A DNA stretch of 64,000 nt from Microplitis mediator (GCF_029852145.1 NC_079974.1:14755582-14819581), one strand, 5' to 3'; numbered from the stretch's first letter, positions 12,493-26,395 are shown. Notes: generated by a model from the letters alone, not told the origin. Made by a program: numbers and translations.

Positions 12493-15400
12493 TAACAATA
12501 ATAACAATAATGTATGTGAGGATAGTACAGAACTTTCAGAAAATACAAACTCTACATCAAGTATTGATGATAATTATTTTTCAGGTAAAAAATTATTTCA
12601 TATTTTTATTTGATTAATTTAAAGTTTTAGAAAATAACAGTAATATAAGTTCATCTGTCGCAGGAAAATTATGCCAAAGTAATCAAAACTCTGATCAGAA
12701 TTATGAAAAATCCGAGCCATTCTTTCAGGACACTAGGAAAAATTCTTACATTGGAACACAACAAAGTAATCAAGTCAAGATATCATTGAACAACAATAAT
12801 TTACCAGTTTCAAATCGCAATAAACATCCAACTCACATACCTTACGATCCTCATTTGCATAAAAATAGTAAACCGCCGTATTCATTTTCTTGCCTTATCT
12901 TCATGGCAATTGAAGATAGTCCAATGAAGGCATTACCAGTTAAAGAAGTCTATGCTTGGATACTTGATCATTTTCCTTACTTTAGAAATGCACCAACTGG
13001 ATGGAAAAATTCTGTTAGGCATAATCTAAGCTTAAACAAGTGTTTTCGTAAAGTGGAAAAAGCACCAGTACGTAAACAATATATATTTATTTATTTATTT
13101 ACTTTTTACGCCAATCGGCACTATACATCATCTTAACATAGGTTAACTTTAATACAATATACAATATATGAGATAATAGAGCTAGAATGCTATACAATTT
13201 CGAATCTAATTGTTTGTGAAAAAAAATAAAGAAAATTGGTTGCTTGAAAGTTACTGTGTGTGAGCAGCTAGTATTTTAGTAACCGTTCTCTAATAAAAGA
13301 GCGAAAATTCTGGTATGACCCTTGGAAGAAGTTGACATCACTATGCATAGAGTTGACTAGATTGCATATCCTATTTTTTTAATCTTAACATAATTAATAA
13401 TTTAATTTAAATTAAAATATTTATTTAAATATTAATTTTTTTAGAATTTAGGAAAGGGATCATTATGGATGGTAGATGATCAGTATCGTCCAAATTTAAT
13501 TCAAGCGTTATCGCGAGCGCCCTTCCCTCCACCAACTGGACAAAATATTTCTTCACCAGACAAAACTATGAAAAAAAATACTAGTACACGACTTCCTGAT
13601 CCTGTGTTGTTCCCTTATTTATCTAAGAGGCTTGCATCAAGTAATATTACTGATAGTCCAGAACTTGAATTTGACAGTGACGTTGATGCTGCTGCGGTTG
13701 CTATGCTTTCTTTTAAACATGGGCCTATTATTCTTAATCATAATAAAGGTATTATAGTATTAATATTATTTAGTTATTAATTTTTTTAGTGATTGTAATA
13801 ATTACAACATCATCGTACCATTTATTTACAGAGCGAAAACGAAAATCTAATATTGAACCCGAAAAATTGATACCTGTAATTACGCGAAGTTCTAGTGAAG
13901 ATCATACATATAGCTGTATAACTTCCTTGAAATCTGACAGGTAAAACTTTTTATATTACTTAAATTAATACATTTTTTTATAGACAATGTCAGACAGTGT
14001 TATCAAAAATCTAATGACTGAAATGTCAACTATACTTGAATTTTATTTACAAATAAAAAAAAATTAAATCGTTAATTAAAAAGAAGATAACGTAGCACAA
14101 ACTTTTCTATCATATAAATTATTTTGAAAATTGCAGACGTTATTATTTAGTTTAACGAAAATTGAGGAATAAATCTTAATGTCAATATTATAATTTGAAA
14201 TAGTAAATTCATACTTAATTTTTTTTTTTTTTTCAATATAATTTTTAATTATTGAAAACGTTAAAAGACAACAAACAGATAGTAAGTTGAACATAATTGT
14301 TCATCTCTTTGTCACCGCTCATAAGCGCGACAATGTCGCCATCTATAATTAACAATTTTATAAATTCAAATAATTTAACATTATAATATATTATACTAAC
14401 GCAAAAAATTAAATGAACAGAAAAATTTTAGAAACTTTTTAGTAATTTTTGAAAGATTGTAACTTTGTGAAAAATAATCGTAGTGAGATTTCAAAAAAGC
14501 ATTTTAAAGCTTGAAATCTCTAGTTCCAATATCTTTTGTTCAATATTTTTTAGAGCTACGGCTGTTGCGCAATCATAAGAAATATCGTGAGACAAAAATT
14601 TTCGAAATTTTTTTTCTATTTCTTTCAGAGGATACACGGGCTGAGGAAAATTTTTTTTCAGCTAAGCCAATACATAACTGACTTAGCAAATTTATTCAGC
14701 TTCAATTTTATTTTTTTTAGCCTCGTCCGACAATTTGTCCCAGAGATATTAGCCTTCAAACGAAAAAAGATCCTTTTGGCTTTGATGAAAAATAAAATTC
14801 CCCAAAAATGTATTAAAAAATTACTTCAAACAATTTAAAAAAAAATTGGCATTTTTTTTTTTTTAACTTTTTTTTTTTGATTTTTTTTTCTTTCTTCATC
14901 TTACATTTACTGAGTAACTGAGGCAAAAATGGATGAAAAGTAAAAAAAAAATTTTTTTTTTCATTTTGATGATTACACAACTAAAGAAATAAAACTTGTA
15001 CTTTTAATTGTCAACTTTGGTCAATCACCCCAGAATAACGATTCGATGGGTCAATTTAAAAAATTGTAGGGTTATTAGGGAATAACCAAAAAAAGTCATT
15101 TTTTGTACTTATTTCTAATGGATGTTAAGGATAAATAAAAATTTTGTAGGAAATTTAATAAATTTTCTTAAGCCTCCCCCCAATTTAGCATGCGATCATT
15201 GGTAACTGAGATATCGATGATCAAAACCATAAAAATCCTTTTTTGTTTGAAGGCTGGTATCTCTGGGACAAATTGTCGGACGAGGCTATAAAAAAAGCAA
15301 AAAATTGAAGCTGAATAAATTTGCTAAGTGAGTTATGTATTGACTTAACTGAAAAAAAATTTCCCAGCCCGTGGACCCCCTGAAAGAAAAAAAAAACAAT

Positions 15401-17342
15401 TTCGAAAATTTTTTTCTCACGATATTTCTCATGATTGCGCAACAGCCGTATCTCTAAAAAAATTTCGATCAAAAGATATTGGAACTTGAGATTTCAAGCT
15501 TGAAAATGCTTTTTTAAAAATCCCGATACGATTATTTTTCACAGTTACAGCCTTTCAAAAATCACTAAAAAATTTCTAAAATTTTTCTGTTCCTTTGATT
15601 TTTTGTGTTAGTGTATATAAAATTTTTTTTTTGCTTAAAAATTTTCATACATTCAAAAATTTTATAATAAATAAATTAATTCAATTCGATATTTTATAAT
15701 ATAAATAAATAAATAATAATATGCTTATTAATCTTTGATATGCTTGATCTGAATCATTTTTTCTGGTTTTATAAATCTAGTTTTTCTAAGATGAAAAAGT
15801 AACTGAATTAAGTCTATACATTGAGCAATTTGAAAATGATGAAAATTGAAATTTAGTTTTTTTTTCTTGAAACTGTAAGAAATCAATTTTTATGTTGCAT
15901 GAAATACAATCTACATTTTTTTTCTAATTACAAAAGATTTTTGTTTTAATAAAATGATGTTTGATTTCTTATAATGTCATCGATTTAGAATCTTGTGAAA
16001 TTTTTTTATGAAACAGTATTTTATGAACTTAAATTCTTTATAATATTGTTAACTCAATTTTGAATGAAAATTAAAAAAAATTAACTTTAAAATTATAATG
16101 ATTAATTGTGTATTATTGATAGAATAACATTGCCTGATTTCGAACTTGAAGAATTTTTTCAGATCGTCCAAAATAAAAATTAATGGAAAAGAAAAATTTT
16201 CGACGTGATTGATGTAGTTAAAGTGATCAATAGCTGATATATCAGCTAAAAAATTTCTTTCGTTCAAGTTTGAAATATATATAAGGTAAGAGACCCAGTA
16301 CCTGATCAGGGAACTAGAACCTGATTAGGTACTGGGTCTCCAACCTGACATAATAAAAATTTTAATTACAAAGTCATTCTGGTTTTCATTATTGAATTTC
16401 TATAATTGTTCAAATTTTTTTTCAGTTGAATGTAGTAAACAATTGTTTAATTTTTTCTTTCAAATGCAATGCAATTTTTCACCTTTCAAAATTTTAACTA
16501 ATTCGAAACTATTCGGAGGAAATGAAAAATTTTAAGGTTTTATCATAAATCTGATTATTATAAGTTATTATTGACAAAATAAGTTGTTGATTTGGAAGAG
16601 ACCGTTTAGTTAGTTTTTATTTTTTTGCCAATTTTGGAAATGCGATAAGACAACAACAGTTAGTTTATAGTGTACATATTGTGAGATGAAGTTATATTAA
16701 ATGAAACAAGAAAGAAAAAATCAATTTTTTAAAAATTGAATATCAGAATCACTCATCAAATTTTGACAGAATTTTTTTTTTACCTAGTTAAATTTTTTAT
16801 CTAAATGCTTAAAAATCAATAAAAATTTAAAAGTAATCTATTAAAATTGATAATCAGGAATAAATAAACTAAAGTAATTTTTGGTGAAGCAAATGAAGAA
16901 AACAAATATTTTATAATTTAACATACATTTTTATTTTCATTAATAATTTTACCTCAAAATAAAAAATAAAATGTACTGATAATAAAAATAAAAATTTGTT
17001 TACAGTAAAGCGTCGAATAGCTTAATCTTAGACGATACGGGAACAGACGTTGATGAACAACGTAAAATAGCCGAAGGCGCGGATGCTCTACTCAACCTTG
17101 CTGGAGTGGCTTTTGTTAATAACAACAATTGCTGTACGCATAATTCTCAAGAACTAACTACAAATACCGTCAGTACAATTGCAGTGAATCATACCATCCA
17201 ATTGCCGTCAGTACAGGTATCCCCATCTAAATCAAAGCGACGCATCATCTCGAGCGATTACTCTAGTCTACCAGACAAACGACGTAAGCGCTGGCGCGAG
17301 TGGGGTGAAAGTAATAGGTACCCTAAACAAATCCGGGGTTAG
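12077..17342 (+). CDS. FOXN3: Forkhead box N2/N3-type transcription factor (CHES-1-like)
   Basis: Five exons: 12077-12584, 12631-13067, 13445-13748, 13832-13940, 17006-17342, phases consistent, 564 residues. The N-terminal block DDDLTSLTWLHQQNLLKGL (from residue 82) is the conserved FOXN2/3 motif. It is followed by a long poly-Asn tract (about residues 112-147) encoded by AAT/AAC repeats. The forkhead domain starts near residue 245: KPPYSFSCLIFMAIEDSPMK, recognition helix WKNSVRHNLSLNKCF, wing GKGSLWMVDDQYRPNLIQAL, split by the intron after residue 315. C-terminal EGADALLNLAG is another FOXN2/3 signature, and basic KRRKRWREWG lies near the end. FOXN3/CHES-1 are nuclear repressors linked to checkpoint and cell-cycle genes. 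The 3.07-kb intron 4 carries a foldback transposon and a short hairpin. The start is the first ATG after a poly-A leader. Confidence 0.95.
14394..15615. mobile_element. Foldback transposon in the FOXN intron
   Basis: Two arms of about 390 bp in opposite orientation: 14394-14790 and 15225-15615. The outer ends are ACTAACGCAAAAAATTAAAT on the left and ACTAACACAAAAAATCAAAG (reverse complement of the right end). Shared interior landmarks are GGCTGTTGCGCAATCA and CCTCGTCCGACAATTTGTCC. A unique centre of about 430 bp lies between the arms. The element is flanked by TA-rich sequence, so a TA target is possible. No open frame of transposase length, so non-autonomous. Confidence 0.8.
16290..16340. repeat. 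51-bp hairpin in FOXN intron 4
   Basis: Arms 16290-16310 and 16320-16340 are reverse complements with one mismatch (GAGACCCAGTACCTGATCAG against its partner), loop of 9 nt. It is much less AT-rich than the surrounding intron. Confidence 0.85.
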
Positions 17343-17689
17343 TGATAAGTGTTTGTTCATGGTTTTTCTCTTTCGGAGAAAAAGAAGATTTTTTTAAAAC
17401 GAGATGGAATTAATAATTAGCTGTACGTCAACTCTACACAGTGGCCAAAGTTATATTTTCAAAAAAAAAAAACTAAAGATTCTAAGAAAAGTAGTTAATA
17501 AATGGTGAAGGAATTCAAAAAATAATAATAAAATTTGAAGTGTTTTTTTCGATTATAGTTTAATAGAGATTTATTATATTTATTATTATTGGTGCAAATA
17601 AATCTCTTAACACATGGTAAGTATGTTGAAAAAAAGCACTGAAATACGAGCAATAATAGAAATGATTAAATGATAATTATTAGTAAGAG

Positions 17690-17813
<124 letters not shown>

Positions 17814-18060
17814 TATTCATATAAAAAAACGTAGGATCAGTCACGAATCAAAGATAACTATAATTTTAAGTAATACATCTAACTGGATAAAAGTAATGAC
17901 TAATAAAAATTAGACAAAAACTTTTTAGAAATATTATAAAGAAATTTTTTGCCAATTTAAAAAATGTTTTAAGACAAAAAAAATAGTTAGTTTCTAGTAC
18001 ACATATTGTGAGATGAGGATATATTTAATGAAAGAAGAATCTAATTAATGATTATTAGGG

Positions 18061-18061
<1 letters not shown>

Positions 18062-18149
<88 letters not shown>
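18062..18149 (+). repeat. Compound (TA)n(GA)n microsatellite
   Basis: About 52 bp of TA repeat running directly into about 35 bp of GA repeat (18115-18149). Confidence 0.98.
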
Positions 18150-18152
<3 letters not shown>

Positions 18153-19381
18153 TAATATATTTAAATCATGAAGATAATGATAAAAAAAACTAGTGGTAAA
18201 ATAATATAAGGGAAAATGGTGAGATAAAATAGTATTTTACTGTAAATACCACTTATATATGCTCGGATAACGTTCTAGTTAAAAAATAATGAATCATCTA
18301 AAATTAAAAAAAACAAAAGAAAAAATAGAAACGTAAAAATTATCATCACGAATAAAACCAAAATAATAAAAAAGAAAAAAATTACAATTTGCCCTATATG
18401 TATAGTTTCACGAAAAGTAATTTAAACTACGCTATATATCATAATAAATCGTTTTTAATTTTCATAATGCTTTCTTTTGTTTCGTAATTAGTTTTCTAAA
18501 TATTTTGGCACATTCGTAATAACAGCAGTAGCAGATTCATAATCATATTTTTAATAAATAAAAGTACTATTACAATAAATAGATTGAAATGGTTTGTATC
18601 AATTAATATCAGAATAAATGGAACAAAGTTGAGTAATATTCAGTAAATTTTATCTTTTGATTAACCAAATTGATTGTCTAAGAGTCTGAAAGTACTATAT
18701 ATCTTTTATTAAGAAATATTTTTTTTCAAATTTTCCGTTAAGATACGTCATAGTAAAAAAAAAAAAATTCGAGAAAAAGTTTTTATTTTAAGGTATTTTC
18801 TGATTTTACAGCTTTAATTATTTTCTAGCACATCTATATATCTCAAAATTATAATTGATTTTTTAATCATTTTAACAAAGAAAACGGTTAGTTTTATTTT
18901 ATTTTTTTTATTTACTTAGTAACTAATCAGAATCAAGTTTAATAATTTTGAAGATGTTAGTATCTTAAAAGTAGTCATAAAAATATGATTAAGATATCTG
19001 ACAATAACTGAATGTTCATATTAATTTCCTTTTTTTGTCATTAATATTTCATGCCTCGATAAAACAAATTAGAAACTGGCACAAAAGAATAACGATTTTT
19101 ATGATGCGGTTCGTTCCTCGTAGCAGCTATATATACTGTACAAAAGAACAAAGTAAGAAATGAAAAGTTGGAAAAATAAAATATATATATATATATGTAT
19201 GTATATTTTTTTTTTTTTACAGGGCTTTACTCGTGTGTTATGATAAAAGCTCTTCCTAACTACTTCACTGATGTACAGTTAATTAATATAAAGAGAAAAT
19301 TAGAAAAAATATAGATTTAAAATTATTATTTAGGTGTCATAGATTTTATAAATATTGAAAATTGTGTTAAATACATATATA

Positions 19382-19425
<44 letters not shown>

Positions 19426-19426
<1 letters not shown>

Positions 19427-20544
19427 GCAGATCCATTGCTTCACGCGTGGATCACCGATTTGGACGCCGATTTTTTTTCTCGAAAGTAGGTTAGAAAAGA
19501 AAGTGATCCTGAAAATTTGAGCTCAATAATCCTAAATCCAGCCACTGGAGAAGTTTTTGAAATTTGAAAAAATTCAATTTTTTGGTATTTTTTAAAAATT
19601 ATTATCTCAGCTTCTATATAACTTAGAGAGACTTTTCCGGCGGCATTTTTTTCTATGTACACTCTACTTTCAAGAAAAAAATAGATATTTGCTCTAAACT
19701 AATATCCGGCTTAATGGGGAGCTTCCAATTAAACCACTGAATTAGCAAAATTTCCCCTTTTTTTAAAATCCTCTCATATCTACCGTTTTCAAAGTAGAAA
19801 GATAAATGACAGCTGATATTTTTTGTGCAAGTGTCTTCTGTTATCTACCGTAATTTTCCGTAATTGCTCCGATTTCGTTTATATACGGTTATCTAAAGCC
19901 GATCAATTTTTCAAAAATCGCTATTTTCAGATAGCTATTACTTTTTTCTCGGAACTTCGATTTGCTTCAAATTTTCAGGAAAGTTGCTTTGTTATATCCC
20001 TAAAAAGCTCTGAAAATTTCAACTTTGGTATCGAGCTTGGATCCAAGTTATAAATTTTCAAACATCACGAAAATTGTTTTGTTTAAAATAAGATTTTATA
20101 TATATAAACGGAATTCCGTATATAAACAGAATCGAAGCAATTAAGGAAAATGACGGTAGTTATCAACAGAATATACTTACACAAAAAACATCAGCTGTTA
20201 TTTATCCTTCTACTCTGAAAACTGTAGATTTGAGAGGATTTAAAATAAAAGAAAAAATTTGGCTAATTCAGTGGTTTAGTTGGAAGCTCCCAATTGCCGG
20301 ATATTGGTTTAGAGCAAATATCTACTTTTTTCTTGAAAGTAGAGTATACATAGAGAAAAATGTCGTCAGAATAGTCTCTCTAAGTTATATAGAGGCTGAG
20401 ATACAAATTTTTAAAAATAACCAAAAAATTGACTTTTCAAATTTCAAAAAGTTCTCCAATGTCCGGATTTAGGGGTATTGAGCTCAACTTTTCAGGATCA
20501 CTTGCTTTTCTAACACACTTTCGTCGAAAAGTAATGGATCTGCC
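19426..20544. mobile_element. Foldback transposon ending GGCAGATCCATT
   Basis: Ends are GGCAGATCCATT (19426) and AATGGATCTGCC (to 20544). The arms remain alignable for about 330 bp inward (shared: TTTAGAGCAAATATCTA in the right arm and its reverse complement in the left, CTATATAACTTAGAGAGAC against its partner). The centre is unrelated. No transposase frame. The left end abuts a (TA)n run and the right flank is TATATA, so insertion in or next to a TA microsatellite is likely. Confidence 0.8.
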
Positions 20545-22302
20545 TATATATTCATGTCTCTATATATATACATATATATATATTATGTCTCAAATTTAAA
20601 GCGTTTATTACAATATTTTTATTAATTTTTAATGCAAAATTTTTAATTTAGAAAAATTTACAGCTCTATTTGATTGCACTTTTAAAATTTATTTTTTTAT
20701 AGTAAACTACTAATAAGATCTGAACAATTTGACAGATTTAATAATAATTTTATATTTTACAATTTTAATATTTGGATATTTACAAAAATGAGAAGTTTAT
20801 AAAAAATAGTTATTCGTTATGGTGTATAGCCACAATAACAAGATTTGTAGAAAAATTATCTGAATATATCATTTGGCTTCTACGTTTAAATTATGATTTA
20901 GTATATGCCTAACGAACAGTTAAATTTTTATTTTTCCACATCTTAAAAAAAAAAAAAAAGAAATTATATTTCATGTTATTTTTTTTTCTATTTCAAAGTT
21001 AATTAACTTTGTAATATAAGTAAGATGTTAATTTCGCGGTTATATGATATCAACAACGAAAATTGAATATAATTTTTACAAAATTATCAATTTTTTATTT
21101 TTTATTTATGATGTTATTTTACAAATGTAAATATTTAACAATTAACAAAATAATTTGTTTTCAACAAACTAAATTAAATTAATGACCATAAATCTTAAAA
21201 CCATTTACATTTAACTTAAAATTTTTTATATTCATCTTATTGTTGTTAATGTTGTTGTTGTTTATAATTATATATTATTTTTTTTATGCGACTATCATTA
21301 ATAAAAAAATTTAAAAAAAAAATTAAATTAATTAATTGTATCAAATCTGAGTATCAGTTAATGTAGTAAATTATGACGACAACCATTATATAAATTAATT
21401 ATAAATGCACTAATTTTATTGCACTAATTTTTATTTTCTACGAGTGATGGTTGGTTCTTCCATGTAGTTTATTCTAAACTAATTTAATAGGAAAGCTTAT
21501 TCATATGATTGTTATTACTTATGATAAGCTATTTATAGTTAGACAGTAGTTAAAAACGAATAGTTCAATTGAAGACAAATGTTTTATATACAAAAAAAAA
21601 AAAAAGAATATATAATTATTTGTGGCGTAAAAGAATATTTAATAAATTAATAAATCACAAAGTAGTAAGCAATACACCAGTAACACCTGATATCGAATGA
21701 AATACTCTAGTCGGCTGAGTTATTTTATTAATCGAATTATGACGATTGTTATCAAAGAACATAACACTTAATAATGAAAAATATTTTAAAAAGTCGATTA
21801 TGAATGAGAGCATAAAGTATATATATTTTAAAAAAGTGATACATCTAGCAACGGACAATCAAAATGCCACATCGTGTTTCATTTGTTTCAGTTGCGTTAT
21901 GTTGTGCCAAACAGATGAGTAAAAGCGATATGCAAAAAACAAAAAAAAAATCATCTACCACTTTTAGTAAATTTTTTATTTTTAAAACTGTTAAAGTTGT
22001 TTAACTATATTATGAACTTGAACGACAAAGTTTTAGTGATATATTTGAACTTTAAAAAATTTGAAATTTTATTTTATAAAAAAAATACAAAATTAAAAAA
22101 AAAAAATCTTCACGTTGTCAATTTCATGCTATAAATTTATAATATTAAAAAAAACATTAATGTACATAATAATAACTACTAAACAACTTTATCTTTTAAT
22201 AATTTTAAGGTTTGCAAAAAGAATTAAATCAATCTGTTATATAATTAATTTGTACTTTATAATTTCGTGTTATCATACATGTATATACATTACATATATA
22301 TT
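20545..22302. other. AT-rich intergenic DNA
   Basis: Nothing coding or clearly repetitive recognised; many poly-A/T tracts and a short (TTG)n run near 21244. Confidence 0.5.
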
Positions 22303-23100
22303 AGGGTTTAAAAAAAAAAACATTTTTTTTTTTTTTACAAGCCTTATGGTCTTGAAAGCTCGTCTCAGGTATAAAAAAAAATCTTCTCCCAAGAGCAAAC
22401 TCGAAATCTCATTTCCGCTAAGAGCTTAACGAATACTCATTTTGCCATTTGAATTTCCTATGTCAAGCTGATTTCCGGAATTTATTGCATGTACAAGTTT
22501 GAACGGTGAATCTATGTATTATGTATAATCAGTCAGGTGTTTTAAAAAGATTTCTGAGATATTACTTACTTTCCGTATAAATTTTAAAAGTAAAATATTT
22601 TTTTTAAGACTTAAAATTGTTTGTCTTTCTGTTTTTTTTTTCTAATTAAAAAGAAAAAATCTGTTTTGAAAATAAGAAAAAAATTTTTCATGTGTTCAAA
22701 AAAAAATTCACCGACAGCATTAGCTCAAATCTTTGGCTTTGTCAGAAAACTGTTTAATATAATAAAAACATGAAATTATACGATTTATTATAGTTTAAAG
22801 CTTCATAACTTGTCTTCTGTTAGTTGTATGAAGAAAAACTCGGTAACTTTTTTGTAGAGAAGTTAATTTCTCACAAGACTATGTAATTTGATTTCTGAAA
22901 AAAAAAAAAGTTTTTCAATACTTTTATTTTTAACAAACAAAAAACACAAATTTTTTACATGCATTTTAAATAGGAAAATGAATATTCGTTAAGCTCTTAG
23001 TAGGATTGAGATTTTGATCTGCTTTTTTGGGAGGATTTTTTTTTTATACTTAAAACCAGCTTTTGAGACTAGAAAAAAAAACTATTTTTCGAAACACCCT
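22303..23100. mobile_element. Foldback/TIR element ending AGGGT
   Basis: The left arm (AGGGTTTAAAAAA... GTCTTGAAAGCTCGTCTCAG ... CGCTAAGAGCTTAACGAATA) and right arm (TATTCGTTAAGCTCTTAG ... CTTTTGAGACTAG ... TTTCGAAACACCCT) are inverted copies of about 130 bp. A centre of about 540 bp separates them. It is flanked on both sides by TATATA. The terminal AGGGTG resembles the foldback at 47757. Confidence 0.7.
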
Positions 23101-23997
23101 CATATATATGAATATATAATTAAATTTAGAAAAAGAATTGTCAAAATTTTATCACAATCTAACTAAAAACTCATGTCACAATATTAAATCAAACTTTATT
23201 TGCATTTACAATTTCTGTTTGAAAGTTATTGAAAAGAAAAGAAACTTTTTATAATTACTCGCAAACTACCTGACAATTAAATCCAATAAGCTATAAATCC
23301 TAATGGTTTTTTTGATTGTCACAAAAATAATTTAATTAACTAACTATTGATTAACTATTTACTCAATTTACTTATACAAATTTTTATTAAGTTAAAAGAT
23401 AAAATTTTGACATAATTTTTTTCATAAATGTAAAACTCAGATGAGTGCGGAATTAATAAAATTTCAAAAACCCAAAAAGGGTTTACATATATAAATATAT
23501 ACATGTATGTATGTATATATTTTATTGTCTTATTAATTTGAAGAAAACCAAGTGTAAAATATTTGTTGCTTATTAATTTAGCTTGTAATTTTAAAAAAAC
23601 GTTAAACTATAAACTATAATCAATGTTACTCATTCATTTTCTTATTTACACATATAACATTCCCGTATACAAAATATATATAGATACATTGAGATATAAT
23701 TTTAAAACATAAAAGAATTACGATTTTAATCCAATGATTTAATACAATGTACAACAACTTGAACACAGTTGATTATATTGATGTAATAAATATTTATAAT
23801 ATTCTCAATTTATTAAAAGTAATATACCATTTATCATACCATCGATTGATTGGTATTCAAGAGAACGTCGAAGGGTCGAAGATCTTCGAGGAACGTTAAC
23901 TAATATTCAGTTTTTACTAAAAAAATTTGGAAAATCCAAAAGTGCACGACTCGTAATGCTCATATATTATGAAATAATAAACAACAATAAAAAAAAA
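23101..23997. other. AT-rich intergenic DNA
   Basis: No gene or clear repeat structure recognised beyond short TA/TG-rich stretches near 23490-23520. Confidence 0.5.
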
Positions 23998-24795
23998 TCG
24001 GTCTGTCAGTTGACCCTGCGGGCCAGCCCCAAAACTTCCCGCTGTTTCCGAGCTCGCTGAGCTCGAAAACATTATTGTGAATATATTTTCGAGCTCTTCG
24101 AGCTCGCAATTACTTTTGTATGCCATTGTTTTGTAAAAAACCATTTTTTAGCATTTCTTTCTTCCACGATATCTCGCGAACGAATTAACCGATTTTGATG
24201 GTTGAGGTGGCAATCGACGCGTTTTATCAAGTTCTAAAGCTGGTCGAATTTTGAAATTGATTTATTCAGCCGTTTTTGAGAAATTTCAAAAAAACCAAGG
24301 AAAAAATTTTTTTTGAATTCTTTCGTCAACGGTTTCTCTTGAACGAATGAACTGATTTTGATGGTTGAGGTGGCATTCGACGCGGCTTATAGAGTTTTAG
24401 AGCTGATTAGATTTTGGAATAAATCCATCGAGCAAATTAAAAGTTATCCAAATAAAACATTTTCGAAAAAATTTTATTTTTGAAATATCTCTGAACGCAC
24501 TCTACCGATTAAGTTCAAATTTATACGGCCTCAAGACATTAACAAGCCGCGTCGAATGACACCTCAACGATCAAAATCGGTTCATCCGTTCAAGAGTTAT
24601 GAATATTTACATACATACATACGTACGTACGTACACACATACATACACTCGGACATCATCGTGAAATTAGTCAGGATAGCTTCCTAGGACCTCGAAACGT
24701 CGACATCTGATGGAAATTCGATTTTCGTAAATCGGACTGAAACCAATAACTTCCCGAATTTTTGAAAATTTACAATTTTCTTAGCGGGAAGTTAA
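23998..24795 (+). mobile_element. AACTTCCCGC-family repeat, full-length-like copy 1
   Basis: Starts with a conserved head (GTTGACCCTGCGGGCC, then AACTTCCCGC and GAGCTCGCTGAGCTCGAAAA). It contains internal units of the type GATTTTGATGGTTGAGGTGG followed by CA(A/T)TCGACGCG, twice direct and once inverted, then TACGTACGTACGTAC and GGACATCATC. It ends TTCTTAGCGGGAAGTT, so both ends carry AACTTCCCGC in inverted orientation. Non-coding. The same family recurs at 28.2, 29.8, 37.3, 45.7, 51.7 and 55.5 kb. Confidence 0.8.
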
Positions 24796-25980
24796 AAATG
24801 GCGGGAAGTGCGAATAAATTTAAAATATATACAATTCTCTTTCATTAAAACTTGTCTTGTTTTTTATTATGTTATTATTTTTTTATAATTATAAAAGAAC
24901 TTATTCAAAATATCTCGATTAATAACAAAAAAAAAATAAACGTAAATAAAAACAAAAATAAAAAAAAATTGAATTGAAAAAAAATTCAGGCCTACCAATT
25001 AGCAAAAAAAACAGCTGTTCTAGGACGGTAATGCACAAGCGCCCCTAGCGGAATAAATGTCCGTATAATGTATAGATATATCACCATCCATGTTAGTTTT
25101 ACATAGATATATAGATATATAGTTATACAGCCTTTTTTATTCTTTCATTAATTGTAATTAAACGACACTGAGTTACCTAGCCATTTGCAATAGGAGACCT
25201 ACAATTATTTCAAAGAATTTTTTTTAAAAAAATTTGATTCAATTACTGCATTTTTTCGCAAGTTATCGTGTATACGGGTTTCATACTTAACGGACAGGAA
25301 ATTTTTTAAAACTATTTTTGATGTTTTTTCCGTTTTTATTCAACTAAATAAATTTTTGAAAAGTATGGAATTAATCTCCATTAAATTTTCTTCAAAATAG
25401 TATGCAAACCATCTTAATTCCGTAAACTAACAAGGGTATAATAATTGATTAGTTACCGAAGTGAGGCGAAAAAAAATTTTTCGATCGTAAAGCACGAACG
25501 AGTCGTGCAATAAATAATAATATATTTTTTTTTAAGTTGCTCGATAATTTTCTTTTTTTTTACTTTTCGTTTTATTTCAATCAATTTAAACATTTTTTAC
25601 GAAATATTCAAGTTTATTATTTATTTTTATTGATATTGCAATAAAATCATTCTATTTTTCAAATATGATTATTTCTACGAACATTTTTAAAAATAAATAA
25701 TTTCGTTATAATAGGTTTTTTTCGTAAATTAAAATTTTTGTGAATTAATAATTTTTTTACTCATGTCATAATTTTAAAACTCGATTATTTTACAATTTAA
25801 CGCGACATATTTTAAAAGAGGTATATAATTTATATTTTTACCGTGATTAAAATCTTAAATTTTGACCTTAATTTTTATTTATTTATAATAAGAAATAATA
25901 TAAAAATTCCCACACAATATTGTTCAAGTACAACAAAGAATTGAAAGAAACAGAAGACAGCATGATTTTTTTCCTCTTTA
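24796..25980. other. AT-rich intergenic DNA
   Basis: No gene seen. A small GC-richer patch (GCGCCCCTAGCGG, near 25041) stands out, otherwise poly-A/T-rich. Confidence 0.45.
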
Positions 25981-26395
25981 TTGGCTATTGTCCCAATTGA
26001 ACCATGTGCCAGAACCGCCAGAACACACCATGTTGTTATACTTATACGTGGGTGTAAGCGGAAACCCAGGTGGCGTTGCGTTTAAAATATGAAGGAACAC
26101 TATCACAGTAAAACACCCGCGAGAAAATAGAGGCAGCACACCACTCAGAGAGACTCAGAGTCAGAAACTCTTAAATTTTTAGCTTAGTCTTCAGCAGCGT
26201 GCCTTCAAAACCTGTCGGTCTGCATTCCAACGATGTGTTGGACGCCAAGACGCCAAGAACCATCGTCGCGAAATACAAGTGAGTAGAGTGTGTGTCGCTC
26301 GGCAACGCCGCGTTGACCGTAAGCCACGGAATTCGAGTAAAAAAAAAAAGTTGAATCAAAAAAGTTTAAGAAAGAGGTAGAGCCAAGAAAATGGA
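25981..26395 (+). promoter_or_regulatory. GC-richer island, possible promoter/5' UTR exon
   Basis: About 400 bp clearly less AT-rich than its surroundings (for example CAACGCCGCGTTGACCG), ending at 26395 in a strong donor-like GTAAGT. It could be a distal first exon of the interference-hedgehog gene 5 kb downstream. The ATG at 26391, if spliced to the exon starting 31579, would be out of frame with the receptor, so any such exon would be untranslated. Low certainty. Confidence 0.3.

Noticed and set aside
20230..20472. 80-codon frame inside a foldback element
   Set aside because: Non-coding arm of the repeat; the other arm does not keep the frame.
26391..26395. Start codon for the ihog receptor in the GC-richer exon
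   Set aside because: Joining ATGGA to the exon at 31579 leads into the frame MEMYQDET..., which stops after about 29 codons, not into the receptor frame.
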